Source of the DNA: Combretum micranthum
Lineage: Eukaryota; Streptophyta; Magnoliopsida; Myrtales; Combretaceae
Assembly (NCBI GenBank): GCA_024138025.1
Contig: JAMXBD010001385.1
Location: forward strand, 310,001 to 374,000
Reading direction: 5' to 3'
Length of the DNA stretch: 64,000 nt
Of the stretch, positions 36,801 through 48,585 are shown in pieces. Within the stretch, counting starts at the first letter, position 1, and each line of letters opens with the position of its first letter. The notes under the pieces were generated by a model. The model was given only the letters and a program-made list of their open reading frames with translations. It searched no databases and was not told the DNA's origin. The position numbers were made by a program, and so were the translations under genes.

Positions 36801-37690
36801 TAAACAGTACTCTTTTATGGTGCTTTACTATTCTCATTGTTTTTTATTATGTAGTGGAAACCAAATGCTACTTGTGACAACCATTTTCCCATACTTAGTC
36901 TATGAGCTATTCATGTTTTCCAAAAAGATATCTTACTTATTATCGGAAGTGATCTACTAATTCTTTGTTATATCTAGATCATTGATCATCATCCAGTTTA
37001 ATCATCATAATTTTAGTCAGGCTTAATCATTTTAAATATAGCCAGTTTATGGAGCTTTTATGCCAATTTTAAGTTATTGTACGGATATAAATTGCCTCTT
37101 CTTTCGGAAAGAAAATAATTATTAAGAGCAAGTGATTATAAAAAGGGTTAATTAAAAAAAAACATTACTAGCATTTTAGTCTGTTTACAAACATATGACC
37201 TGTATTAATCTTTTTGACAAATAAGTAACCAAATTTCATACAAAAGCATTTATATAATTAATTACTATGAGAGGGTTAAGTATTAGAATTTTATTAGTCT
37301 AAAAAAATTAAAAAAAAATATTACTAAATAAATAAAATATTAAAAATAAAAAATAAAAAAGGTGCAAAATTAATTTTTATGACCAATAAAATAATGACAT
37401 GTGTTATTCTTAAATTATTGAATAATATTGACACTTTTATATAAAACTTATATCACCTATTTATCAGAAAAATTAAAACAAATCACGTAATTACAAATTG
37501 ATTAAAATACAGGTAACATTTTTGTAATTAACCCTTATAAAAGTATCTATAGAAGTAGGATGTATAGTCTTTTCTTTATTCGCCTTCTAGCATTTTGCAT
37601 TGCAAAAGCGCATATACCTTTATGTGTCGTCAGTGCAAGTTGCAATTTGTACCAAAAGCGCATACACATAGAGTGTATGTGCTATGAATA
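33835..37690. other. Gene-free AT-rich region
   Basis: Poly-A/T runs, a G-rich run (gggggggagggggaaa at about 34314-34329) and short AT-driven frames only. I see no gene, RNA or recognisable element. Confidence 0.65.
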
Positions 37691-38041
37691 TCAACCATGC
37701 AAAATAAAACCCAATCAAAATATATCATAATAGATCAACACATCGAAATCATTACACCACAAATATATCACATACAAACATTCAAACTCAAATAATCAAA
37801 ATACCAAACCTAACTGAAGCTCTACTATCCAACACAAACTCATAAGTCAAACCCCCCACACTCTGTAATCGAAAAATTCAATATCTCAATACCAAACTAT
37901 ACAAACTCTAGACTCAAACATCAAAATCCAACACAAATTAACTCCAAAATGCATCTTATCTACTACAAAACTCAAATACACAATATAGGTATGGAAAAAA
38001 AATCTTTAAATGTATAAACTTTAGTAAAATGTATATCATTA
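37690..38041. repeat. Paralogous segment shared with 54.59-55.31 kb
   Basis: gcaaaataaaac near 37699, then ccaaactataca near 37893, aactccaaaatgcatctt near 37941 and tctactacaaaac match the text flanking the MITE at 54.9-55.2 kb. Copia element 1 has inserted at its right edge. Non-coding. Confidence 0.7.
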
Positions 38042-38260
38042 TGATGGAATAATGAATCTGAAAAAATCTTTGGTGACGAATAACATGAACTTATGAAGAA
38101 GAAAAGAGAGCAAAAGTTCTGTTATGGAAAAAATCTATAGAATTCTATTAGCTGTAATGTACTGTCTAGCATATATATACAACCTCAACTTCACGTGTTA
38201 AGCATCAACAGAAAGCAAAATGCAGAAAACTCTAAAGCAAACAAATTATATAAGTTAACA
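38042..38260 (-). repeat. 3' LTR of copia element 1
   Basis: 219 bp, TGATGGAATAATG...AAGTTAACA on the plus strand. It matches 42904-43303 apart from the nested MITE and scattered changes. Confidence 0.9.
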
Positions 38261-38351
38261 TCCTCCCCTCAAGATGGAGCATATCTCATGCCCATCTTGC
38301 ACAAAATAAAATCTGACTGAGATTGAGAAACCTGTTTAGTCAATAAATCTA

Positions 38352-39000
38352 TTAATTGATGATGAGAAGGCACAAATACAGTCCGCAAGAAACCAGTAGC
38401 AACATAATCCCAAATAAAATGAATGTCAATCTCAATGAACAACTATGAAAACAAGGATGATTAGCCAATAGCTGAGTTGACTTGTTATCTACAAATAATG
38501 AAATAGGCTGAGGTACAGGAATTTTGAAGTCATGTAAAACATATGATATCCAAAGCAATTCCTTTTGTTGCAGTTGACATGCTCGATATTCTGCTTCAGT
38601 AGATAAGGTGGCTATTGTCTGTTGCTTTTTAGTTTTCCAAGATACCAAAGCTGAACCAAGAAAAATACAATTCTCACTGATAGATTTCCTATCTAAAGGA
38701 TAACTTCCCCAGTTAATATGAATAACCAAGCAAAGTAAGAGAATAATGAGCAGGATTAAAAAGACCAAGACTTATTGTGCCTTGAAGATATTTGACAACA
38801 TGGAATGCAGCATCTAGGTGTTAAGTACAAGATCGGGACAAAAATTGACTTAAGCGATGCACAGCAAAAGAAATGTTTGGTTGTGTCAAAGTCAAATACA
38901 ATAATCAACCTATTATACATCTATAACGACTAGGATCAGTAAAAGGATCTCCAGCAGGAGCTCCTAACTTTAAACCTGTGGGCAATGGTAGCTTAGTTGG
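38352..39000 (-). pseudogene. Copia 1 RNase H and C-terminal RT remnant
   Basis: RNase H motifs are readable: WKTKKQQTIATLSTEAEYRA retains the catalytic Glu, and LFVDNKSTQLLAN retains the DNKS motif. The strand-end RT region, 38770-39000, reads LPTGLKLGAPAGDP and ISFAVHRLSQF but contains stops and a frame change. The final His-containing end is altered. Within the element this is the 3'-most coding part, next to the purine tract. Confidence 0.8.
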
Positions 39001-39019
39001 CTTTTATCAAAATACAGGC

Positions 39020-39928
39020 TTAATACATATTAATTACAATATGGATCCTCTTGATATATGTAATGCACATAGCATCCCAATTCTATTTTTTTTTTTTTTT
39101 TTTTTGCTTAGTTTGTGTTGATTCCAATCAATCTGAAATAATCGAAAGTCATAGAGGAGTGAATAGGTATCAGGTTTGAAATAGATAGGTGGTAAAAGGG
39201 ATGAAGGGAAACTCTTTCATCAAAGAGTGTTTGAAATAGCTCAAACAATAGAAGTAGAGGCCAGCGATCAGTCGCTGCCTATCAGTCTATTAAGTGTAGC
39301 TGATAGACCAGTATCACATAATACGTCAGCAATAAACTTCTATTAAGTCAACAAAATACCTGATGAAGTTCTACACAACTCAACATTAAGATAAAATCAT
39401 GCCTCTTCAAGATCTTTGATAGTAAGAGCTGAATGTAAATCCTTTTTCAACTTATCAAGAGCAGAAACATTAGTACCCGTAAGCAAAAAGATTATTCACA
39501 TACAATAAAGCAACAAGAAAACTAGAAGAATCTGATATGGTAAAAAGAGAGTAGTCATTTTTAGATTGACAAAAACCATGTGCAATAAAAATTTTGTCAT
39601 TTCAACATTCCATTGTCTTGAAGCCTATTTAAGACCATACAAAGACCGCAATAACCAGCATACTTGACCAGATTCGGCTTTCATATAAACATAACCATGT
39701 ATATTTCTTCATCCTAAAAAACCATGAAGAAATAGGAATCAAAATTTTCATAATACAAAGCTTAGCAACAAGAGAAAAGGTACTATGATAATCTTCTCCT
39801 TCTATTTGATTATAACCTTTAGCAATAAGCCTAGCTTTGTATCTTTCAACACTACCATCAGCTTGATATTTAATTTTATATATCCATTTAGACCCTATAG
39901 CTTTCTTTCCTTGAGGTAAAGTGGTCAA
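39020..39928 (-). pseudogene. Copia 1 reverse transcriptase remnant
   Basis: The N-terminal RT part reads LPQGKKAIGSKWIYKIKY, then ERYKARLIAKGYNQIEGED, and ends in frame loss. Near 39495-39520 the catalytic box reads YVNN where copia RTs have YVDD, so the active-site aspartates are gone. Between about 39020 and 39310 the homology is interrupted by unrelated sequence with a 20-base poly-T run (about 39086-39106), consistent with a small poly-A-tailed insertion. Confidence 0.75.
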
Positions 39929-40032
39929 CTCCTAAGTATTGTTCCTTTCTAAAGCATCTAATTCATGATTCATAGCCTCAACCCATTTCTCATCTTAAAT
40001 TGCTTGTGAAAAACAATAAGGTTTTTTAGTAG

Positions 40033-41275
40033 TTAAAACATGAGCAAAATATTCAATGTATTAAGATGGAAATGAAGATAAAGAAGATAAATTGAACAAA
40101 GATGTGAACAAGTAACAAAAGAAGACAATTTGGATGAAACAGAGATAGGTGACATAATCTGATGAATAGTGTGTGTGTAGTCATTAAGCCACTTTGGAGG
40201 ACGAATAGACCTGGTAGATCTTCTCAAAAGAGCGGAAGAATTCGAAACATCGTTAGAATCTGAAACACGATTAGAAATAAAAGGATTAGAGACAAAAGAA
40301 CTAGAAACGTCTTGATCATAATTGATAGGACTAGAGTTGAAATAAAAGGAAATATAAGGAAGTGTATAAGCATGTGTATGATGCAAAACATGAGTAAGAT
40401 TAACAAATGTATCATTATTATGCTTATAAGGAAATACATCCTCAAAGAAATGCACATCTAAGCTATATAAAATCTTCTGATTCGACAAATCATAAACTCG
40501 ATAACCTTTTTGATTTGATGCATAATCTAAGAACACACATCTCACTCCTTTGGCATCGAATTTGTCTTTTACATGCCCGAGAAGAGGAATATAACAAAGG
40601 CATCCCATTACATGCAAATCATCCTAAGTTCATGCTTTGTGAAAAGAACTTCATATGGAGTTTTCTAATTCAAGATGGACATTGGCATCCTATTAATCAA
40701 ATATGTTGATGTCAAAACACATTCACCCCATAAAGACTTAGGCAAACCAACATGTAATCGCAAAGCTCATGATGTATCTATTAAATGTCCATGCTTCTGC
40801 TCTATTCTCCCATTTTGTTGTGGTGTATAATTCATTTTTCTTTGATGAACAATACCATGCTCTAAGAAAAGAGATTCAAATTCTTTGGGAACAAATTTTG
40901 ACCCTTTATCAGTTCTAATGAACTTTGAAATGATCCCAAAATGATTTTGAACATACAAAATGAATTGATGCAAATGCGAAGGAACTTGAGCCTTATTATT
41001 TATCAACGCAGTCCATGAACAACATGAAAAATCATCAACAAGGATAAGAAAATATCTTGCCCCTAAATATAAACCACATGATAAGGTCCTTAGACATCCA
41101 CATGTAAAAGTTCAAAAGCAAAAGATGATACATTTGTACTCAAAGAAAAGGGTAATCTATGCAATTTTTCTAATTGATAAGTATTGCATAGAAAATCATG
41201 TAAGGAAAAGTGTTTACAACAGTTTAGATGAGACAACTTAGAAGTAAAGGTGAGACCAAGTCTAGCATGAAACAA
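40033..41275 (-). pseudogene. Copia 1 integrase remnant
   Basis: In minus-strand order there are three blocks. The zinc-binding region (41090-41275) has LHRLPF and ELLHVDV, with a weakened HHCC. The catalytic core (40767-41006) has FIRTDKGSKF and YTPQQNGRIEQKHGHL. The C-terminal region (40033-40617) has MGCLCY, GVRCVFLDYA and KGYRVYDL, and RRSTRSIRPPKWL. The blocks lie in different frames with stops between them. The DDE residues in RTD and IEQ are still visible. Confidence 0.8.
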
Positions 41276-41527
41276 ACATTTGATGATGAAGCATTAACGA
41301 GATAAGAAGGAGACCAAACTGTAGAGTAGTGTATGACGTCTTGACAAATAGAATCAAGTATGTACAGTCCATGATTCAAGCGAGCAATGGCTAGGACTTG
41401 ATCACATTTCAGGTCCTGGAAAACATAGTGTGTATGATCAAAATGTATATGTAAATGTGGTGAAAAAGAAATCTATTCAGGGAAAGAATATTTTGATTAA
41501 AGTCTGGCACATATAAGACATCTTTGA

Positions 41528-42833
41528 TTATGAAGAGGACATTATGTGAACAGTCCTAGAAATTTCAACTGATTTGACTCTATTATCAGGTAGAGGAATG
41601 GAAATAGGTGTTTGAAGATGATTTTTTGTTGCTCCCGAATCAACTATCCAAGATCCTATATTATTACTCACAGCAGTAAAACAAGTCCTGGAAAGAGACG
41701 TACTTGAACAATCTAAAGTAGATGCAAAGTGAATAGCTCCAACTCTAGTTGACAATTAATCTTCGTTATCTCTATCCTTCATCGACTTCATAATCTCTAC
41801 ACACACAATCTATAACAGCTGAGGGTCAAGCATACTTCATACATTAGATGATGAATGCATCATTTGTGTACTAACAAGATCACAATTATCTAGTGGTGTT
41901 GGAAACATGCTACTTCATTAAAAGAAGAACAATGTGCTGCCATCTTATTTCCACTCCTTTTACTTCGTTTTCCCTTATACCATTCAAGATACCTAATCAA
42001 CTCAAAACATGTATCCATGAATGTCCTTCTGACTTACAATGTTATAAAATAGTTTTCCACGCTTAAACTCCTTTTTAACATAAAAATTGGATTTTGGTAC
42101 ATTTGTTCCAACTTGAGATGCAGTCGTATTAGAATTTCTACTGAAAGTTGAACTTACTTCTTTCTGTTTTGCAACTTAAAACAAGATAAAAGGCTTGATT
42201 GACAGACGTCAAGGGATCATTTGACAAAATCCAATTACGTATATTTTCAAAACCCTCTGATAATCCCATCAAAAATTGCAGTAACCTAATTTGTGATTCA
42301 ACGTCTAATAATCGATCCTTAAGACCACAAGTACAGTATGCAAATCTCTCACAATTACAAGTAGGATAAGGTTTTAGGGTTTGCAGTTCATCCTATTGTT
42401 TCTTGAGTTTATTAAAATAAAATGAAATCGACATGTTCCCTTGTCTAAGATTAGCACTTTCATACTGGATTGAATATCAGAGGCCCATTGGTTTGATAAT
42501 ATTCACATATGTCATTCCATAACTTCCTAGCGGATTGAGCATAAAGAAAACTCTGAGAAAGTTCACTTGTCATTGAATTAAGGATCCAGCACTAGACCAT
42601 ATAATCACATCAAGACCATTGGACAAATTCATTCAATCCTTCATAGGTTTAGTAACATGACCATCAATAAACCTAATTTCACTTTCGTGCCTAACGCCAT
42701 TTTACAAATCTACTCCACGACAAGAAATTAAGCCATTAAACTGAATATTTCCCTAGATCATCAGATCCACAAAATACAAAGGATCTAAAAACCCTAACTC
42801 TGTGTTTGAACTTCCAATTTGATTCGACATCAT
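41528..42833 (-). pseudogene. Copia 1 gag and protease remnant
   Basis: The start is likely the ATG at 42833 (MMSNQIGSSN). Gag is broken by many stops through 41760. The protease active-site motif is readable in 41528-41755 as GSWIVDSGATKN (D-S-G-A). Gag and protease of copia elements form the 5' part of a single polyprotein, and that continuity is lost here. Confidence 0.7.
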
Positions 42834-42891
42834 TAAAGAATTTCAATGAGATAAGAAGAAGATAAGCGGAAAGATCATGCTAGCTTCGCCT

Positions 42892-42903
42892 GCTCCAATA
42901 CCA
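42892..42903 (-). other. Copia 1 primer binding site
   Basis: Minus strand TGGTATTGGAGC, directly adjacent to the 5' LTR. It differs at two positions from the usual initiator-Met PBS TGGTATCAGAGC. Confidence 0.8.
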
Positions 42904-43303
42904 CGATGGAATAGCAAATCTAGAAAAATCCTTGGTGATGAAGAACATGAACTTACGAACGAGAAAAGAGAGCAAGAGCTCTATTATGGAAAAAAAATAT
43001 AGGGAATTATGTTAGCTATAGTGTATAGCATGTGACAAACTATAAAAGAAAACAAATGTCAATAGAAAGAAAAGCAAAAAAACTCTAAGGACCTTTTTGG
43101 TTTGACGTTTTGACATCCTTTTAGTGCCAAATAGAAACTGAACCGATGTAGATATGATACTGATGAAAAACTGATAGTTTTACTCATAAACTGACCAAAA
43201 TGAACCAATATCGAATTAATATTAAACCGATACAGATCCGATATAGATAAAAAATTGATAATCCAAACAGGACCTAAAGCAAACAAAGGTATGTAGGTTA
43301 ACA
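42904..43303 (-). repeat. 5' LTR of copia element 1 with nested MITE
   Basis: Matches the 3' LTR; the terminal TG/CA at the inner end is mutated to CG. Removing the 186-bp MITE and its TAA duplication leaves about 211 bp, close to the 219-bp partner. Confidence 0.9.
43089..43274. mobile_element. Tourist-like (PIF/Harbinger) MITE nested in an LTR
   Basis: 186 bp with inverted ends GGACCTTTTTGGTTTG and CAAACAGGACC. It is flanked by TAA on both sides (43086-43088 and 43275-43277). The partner LTR has the uninterrupted site ctctaaagcaaac at about 38230, which proves the insertion and the 3-bp target duplication. A TAA/TWA duplication is the PIF/Harbinger hallmark. No coding capacity. Confidence 0.9.
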
Positions 43304-43369
43304 CATTATAGATATTTTTATATACAATAATAAATGTTTTTCTTCCATGTACATAAGCTGTATTTGCTT

Positions 43370-43570
43370 CTGGTGGAAATATACTTTAGCACAAAAATCA
43401 TGGACTTTGCTGATAATTTAATATTCCTTTATTTATAATGTTTCTCTACTGCCTAGGTGCGTCCTCCACCCACGTGTTTAAGAAAGAATATAAGCCATGT
43501 CTCTTGCGGCAAGGGATTGATAAGGAAATTACTATAAAACAAAGACCATCAAGTTGGAAGTTATTAAAAA
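43370..43570. other. Relic resembling the TNL 5' flank
   Basis: ggaaattactataaaacaaa near 43524 and aagttggaagtta nearby resemble 9663-9715 upstream of the TNL. 43460-43520 also resembles 20.22-20.31 kb. This suggests the remnant of another TNL copy's promoter region. No TIR coding follows. Confidence 0.35.
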
Positions 43571-43753
43571 GACCAAATCTTTCAAGTAACTTGGTAAACA
43601 TGCTAACATGGCTGTGAGGCAATACAACACCAGTTTTAACGGGTGCACTTGAAGGATTTGCTGAATAATTAATACAAAAGGTATTTTATTTGGTATGTAA
43701 ACAAGTGCACTAGGCAAGCATTACCATTTTATTTAGATATTATGTGTTCTTGT

Positions 43754-43947
43754 TGTTAACTTATATTATTTTGGCTTATGGTTTAGCTTAGTAGCCACGT
43801 GTTCTTATTTCATTGGTTTCTGTTTTGTATATATATTGACCTTTGTAACTGTTTTCTCTATTATTAGAAATATATAGAATTTCCTTTGTTCTCTTTTCTC
43901 GTTCGTTGTTTCTTCGTCTTTGTTCCTTCTTATGCTCGCGTCTCACA
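43754..43947 (+). repeat. 5' LTR of copia element 2
   Basis: TGTTAACTTATA...GTCTCACA, 194 bp, the same length as the 3' LTR. Confidence 0.95.
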
Positions 43948-43959
43948 TGGTATTAGAGC
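43948..43959 (+). other. Copia 2 primer binding site
   Basis: TGGTATTAGAGC directly follows the 5' LTR and matches the plant initiator-Met PBS except at one base. Confidence 0.88.
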
Positions 43960-43989
43960 ATAATCCAGTAATCTTCTTGTTCTTCGATC

Positions 43990-45013
43990 ATGACTTCTTC
44001 TACTATACAAATCCCGAATAATAATGTCTTTGATGCCTCTATATCCAATCCGTATTTCTTATCTAGTTCGGATAATCCGAACATGGAAATAGGAAACCTA
44101 TTTTTTGATGGAACGTATTACCTAGATTGGAGTAGTTCAATTAAACTTGGATTAGGGGCTAAGATGAAGCTAGGTTTTGTTGATGGTTCTATGTCTCGTC
44201 CTTTAGATGGTTCTGTGGATTTAGTTCATTGGATTAGGGTTGATAATATGGTAAGATGTTGGATCATTAATTGCATGACACCTGAGTTATCACAATCCTT
44301 CTTGTATGCAAAATCAGCTAAGGAGCTCTAGGAAGAAATTAAAGAACAATATGGAACATCAAATGGACCGCTTGTTTTTCAATTGCAATATGAAATCAGC
44401 AATTTAAAACAGGGGAAGAAGAGTGTAGGTACATATTACAACAAATTAAAGCGGTATTGGGATGAAATGAGTCTTCATGCTTATCCTCAATGCTCTTGTG
44501 GTCGTAGAGTATTGTACATGTGATTTGAAGGAAAGAGTACAAGAGTTTGAATCAAACACGAAATTAATACAATTTTTTATGGAATTGAATGACACTTATG
44601 AGAATGTGAGGAATCATATACTATCAATGGACCTGATGCCTTCTATGAATAGGGCATTCTACCTTGTACAGCAAGTAGAGAAACAAAAACAAATTTCTTT
44701 TGTGTTGAGTGTTGAACCTGAGATGTCGGCTTTTGTTGCTAAAGGGTGGAATTTCAACTTAGAAAGAGGAAAGTTTAGATCAAGGGTGCAGCATCAACAT
44801 TGTAAGAATGAAGGACATTCAATTGAAAATTGTTTTCAATTGATTGGATACCCTGAATGGTTTAAATGTAAGAAGATGATAAAATGGAAGAAAAGTGTTG
44901 TAGCTAACAATGTTAGTTTTGTTACTAATACTACTGGGAATGGAAGTGTCGGTGGAAATGTTTTTCACAAAGGTTGGCTACACCTTTTGATCGGTTTAGT
45001 GGATCTGTTTTAA
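43990..45013 (+). pseudogene. Copia 2 gag
   Basis: The start is ATG 43990 (MTSSTIQIPNNN). The N-terminal Gag block has NPYFLSSSDNP and KLGLGAKMKLGFVDGS. The frame meets TAG at 44329, where the family has Trp (KEL*EEIKEQYG), then continues to a frameshift near 44500. After that, CDLKERVQEFESNTKLIQF continues Gag. A zinc-knuckle-like CKNEGHSIENC is followed by IGYPEWF, and the first Cys of the usual CX2C appears replaced. It would form the capsid-like particle if intact. Confidence 0.85.
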
Positions 45014-45138
45014 GTAATGAGGCGACAAAAACAAACATGGTTGATCAAACAATGTTGCGTGATGTGTGTATGGAAGTCATGCTAGTGATGCAAACTAAGG
45101 CTGGTACTGTTTCTACTTCTGCTCTAAGAACATAATGC

Positions 45139-45795
45139 GTGAATCATATGATGGTTTTGCCTAACAACGTGGAGTATGCAGGTAATATTACTCATTTTTT
45201 TTATGCTTCTGATAATTACAAAGATTCTTGGATACTAGATACAGGTGCTACAAGACATATGACACCACACTTGACTATTCTTGTTAATATTCAAACCTTG
45301 TCACAGCCTGTCAAAATTAGATTACCAAATAACGCTCTTATTTCAATCACCAAAAGTGGGTCAGTTCGTTTAAATGATACTTTAACCCTTCATGATGTTC
45401 TATACGTACCATCTTTTACACAGAATCTTTTGTCTATACACACATTAGCCATTAACCAACATATAACAGCCTTTTTTGATGGTCATCAATGTTATTTGCA
45501 GGACCAGATCAGTAAGAAGATTGCAGCAACAGCAAGTGTAGTGAATAGCTTATATGTGCTTAGTCCTAACAAAGATTTTCCTTGTAATAGATCATCATCT
45601 CACTTTAATCCTAGTCTTTCTCATAATAAACATCCAAGTCTGTCTCAAATTTTAGACATGTTAATCATGACTGTAGAGTTAATCCCTTTTCATGTTCAGC
45701 GTTATACACAAAATGTAATTCTATCGTTTCTTCTTCTAAGAATCGACTTAAACTGCTGCATGCTCAATTGGGGCACAGCTCCTTGTCCAAATTGA
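45139..45795 (+). pseudogene. Copia 2 protease
   Basis: SWILDTGATRHMT carries the aspartic-protease D-T-G triad. The downstream part VKIRLPNNALISI, then LHDVLYVPSFTQNLLSI is typical of copia proteases. The frame is lost near 45730-45780, just before the integrase zinc domain. The region between gag and protease also contains stops. Confidence 0.85.
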
Positions 45796-46480
45796 TTCGT
45801 TTGGATCATTGTAAAGATTGTGATTTCAATGAGTTTGTTTGTGGGATTTGTCATGAAGCTAAAATTCATAGACTTCCCTTTAGTAGAAGCACTTTTGTGT
45901 CTACTTCCATTTTTGTACTAATTCATGTTGATAAATGGGGGCTTTATGAAGTGGAATCTATTACAAACATGAAGTATTTTTTTACCATCATTGATGACTA
46001 TTCAAGATGCACATGGACTTATTTGTTTGCTTCTAAGAGTCAAGTATGTGCCATTTTGAGAAATTTCTTGATTTATGTTACTACACATTTTGGAAAACAA
46101 CCCAAACATGTCAGAACAGATAATGGCATGGAATTCTTGTCAAAATATTGTCAAGCACTTTTCAATGAGTTTGGAATATTACATAAAAAATCTATGATCT
46201 ATACTCCTCAACAAAATGGATGTGTAGAGAGGAAACATAGACATTTGTTAGATACTTCAAGGGCAATGCGTATTCATGCTAATTTGCCAAAGTCTTTTTG
46301 GAGTGAATGCATTCTCACAGCTACCTATTTGATTAATAGGATGCCTATGAAAAAGTTGGATTAGAAAACACCATATGAGATTTTATTTGGTCAATCTCCT
46401 ACATGTGATCATTTAAGAGTAATGGGTTGTTTATGTTATGTGGCTAAACATCCTGTCCCAAGAGATAAGTTGGAACTGAG
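45735..46480 (+). pseudogene. Copia 2 integrase
   Basis: After the shift the frame reads LLHAQLGHSSL and CGICHEAKIHRLPF (HHCC zinc domain), then VLIHVDKWG, HVRTDNGMEF and YTPQQNGCVERKHRHL. The D, D and E catalytic residues are all present. A TAG near 46364 stops the frame just before KTPYEILFGQSP and MGCLCYVAKHP; another TGA and a shift follow near 46486. Confidence 0.87.
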
Positions 46481-46483
46481 AGG

Positions 46484-48577
46484 TTGAAATGTGCTTTTCT
46501 TGGTTATGCCATTAGGAAGAAAGGATATCGGGTGTATGATTTGATACATAAGCGTGTCCTTGAATCAAGAGATGTCATCTTTCATGAAAATTTGTTTCTG
46601 TTCAAATCAATTCTTCTCTTGATACTACTGATCAGCAATCTGTACATGATATTGTTCATCCCTCTGTCACCTTTGAATCCTATCCTTCTAGTATTAGCTC
46701 ACATACATCTTCTTCCCATTTTGAGTCATCTACTGATCATGGGTCTAACTCTGTTCGAAATTATTTTTGTCCACAATCTCAATTACACACTGATATTGTT
46801 CATCAGAATATCCCTTTGAGACGATCTTCAAGGAAAATTCATCCACCTTCATGGCTTGAGGACTTTGTGCATATTGTTCAAGTCTCTACATCAACTGATG
46901 ATTTGTATTCTGCTACAACCACCATAAGTCAGTTCACTTCCTCTAAACACTGTTCTAATACTTTCTTATATCCTTTGATTAATTCTTCGACCTTTGCTTC
47001 ATACCTAAATAAGTTTGTAGCATCTTTAGCATAAGTGTTTAATACACAAAAACCTTGCAATTATCTTGAAGCTTCTAAACAAAAAGAGTGGGTTATTGCT
47101 ATGCAAAACGAATTGGATGCATTATAATCCAATGAGACTTGTGAATTGACTTCTTTACCTAAGGGTAAGAAAGCAGTTGGGTGCAAATGGGTCTATAAAA
47201 CTAAGTATAGACCGCATGGTTCAATTGAGAGGCATACAGCTAGGCTAGTTGCTAAAGGGTTCACTCAAGTTGAAGGGGAGGACTTCCATGATACTTTTTC
47301 CCATGTAGCAAATTTAAGAACTGTCAAAGTTATGCTTGCTGTTGCTACTTCCCTTCATTAGCTTCTTTATCAAATAGATGTCAATAATGCTTTTTTACAT
47401 GGTCACTTAGATGAAGAAGTTTATATAACACCACCTGAAGGGTATACTAAGGCTCTTCCCAATCAAGTTTGTAGATTGCGTAAGTCCGTATGGGCTTAAA
47501 CAAGCCTCAAGACAGTAGAATATTGAAGTTTCCAGATTTATTGTGTCTCTTGGCTTTACTTAATCCACTCATGACCATTCTTTGTTCACTCATCATGGTT
47601 CTTCTGGTAGTGCTTTCATTTTACTGTACGTGGATGACATGTTGATTACAGGATCCAATCATGCTCTCATTGATCATGTTAAGTTTCGAATGAATGAGGC
47701 TTTTACTATTAAAGACCTCGGATTGGCTCGTTTCTTTCTAGGCCTCAAATTGTGCAGCACAAATCAAGGCTTGTTAGTTCATCAACGAAAGTTCATTTTA
47801 GATGTCCTACGTGATGTTGCCTTGGCAGGATTGAAGCCTGTTCCTTTTCCTTTACCTCTACGAACGGTTTTGGATTATTCTACTGGTGATCTTCTCCCTA
47901 ATCCAAGCCTCTACCGACGATTGATTGGTCGATTATTATACATTACATTGACTAGGCCGGACATTTCTTATGCTGTTCATCGTCTTAGTCAATTTCTTGG
48001 AGCTCCATGCATCACACATTTGCAAGCTTTGTTCCATCTGCTACGATATTTGAAGGGTACCTTCAATTTGGGTTTGTTCTATCCTTCTGATAATAGTCTT
48101 GATCTTGCTACTTATACTGACTCAGATTGGGGTTCAAGTCATGATGATAGAAAATCTGTTTCAGGTTTTTGCATTTTCTTAGGTCAAGCATTGATTTCTT
48201 GGAAATCCAAGAAACAACCAACAATTTCAACCTCCACCACTAAGGCTAAATATAGAGCCTTAGCCTTTGCAACCAAAGAATTATTGTGGCTTTCTTATAT
48301 CATGAGGAACATGGGCATTTATGTTCCTTCTCCTGTGCACATTCATTGTGATAACAAGTCTACTTTGTTGATAGCTCAAAACACATGTTTACATGGTTGA
48401 ACCAATCACATTGGCATTGATGTGCATTTTGTTCGTGATCACATCAGTTCTGATTTTCTTCAACCGCTGCATGTTTCCTCCCTTGATCAGCTTACAGATG
48501 TGTTTACAAAATTTTTGCCTTCTCATCGTTTTCATGCAATTTGTGACAAGTTGGGCTTAAGAGAAGCTCCAACTTGA
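46484..48577 (+). pseudogene. Copia 2 integrase tail, reverse transcriptase and RNase H
   Basis: The integrase tail (KCAFLGYAIRKKGYRVYDL) and the linker SSRKIHPPSWLEDFV are followed by RT from 47146: [39 protein letters not shown] is cut by TAG/TAA codons (for example at 47359 and 47498). The YVDD box is intact at LLYVDDMLITG (about 47621). RNase H keeps YTDSDW and HCDNKS, but the STEAEYRA motif reads STTKAKYRA, with Lys replacing the catalytic Glu. The last part (HFVRDHISSDF to KLGLREAP) follows a TGA at 48398-48400. Confidence 0.88.
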
Positions 48578-48584
48578 GGGGGGG
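48576..48584 (+). other. Copia 2 polypurine tract
   Basis: gaggggggg immediately before the 3' LTR, the usual plus-strand primer. Confidence 0.85.
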
Positions 48585-48585
48585 C

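Larger units (their letters stand above)
38042..43303 (-). mobile_element. Ty1/copia retrotransposon 1, degenerate
   Basis: Boundaries are read from the LTRs and an exact 5-bp target duplication CATTA (38037-38041 and 43304-43308). The 3' LTR is 38042-38260 and the 5' LTR is 42904-43303; the latter is longer because of a nested MITE. The PBS (TGGTATTGGAGC) directly follows the 5' LTR, and a purine tract (minus-strand ttgaggggagga) precedes the 3' LTR. The order gag, protease, integrase, RT, RNase H marks Ty1/copia. Every domain is split by stops or frameshifts, so it is non-autonomous. An extra segment with a poly-T run interrupts the RT region. Confidence 0.92.

Noticed and set aside
36282..36960. 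Several overlapping plus-strand frames of 70-99 codons
   Set aside because: Composition is dominated by Phe, Tyr, Ile, Leu and Lys from AT-rich DNA, and there is no conserved motif.
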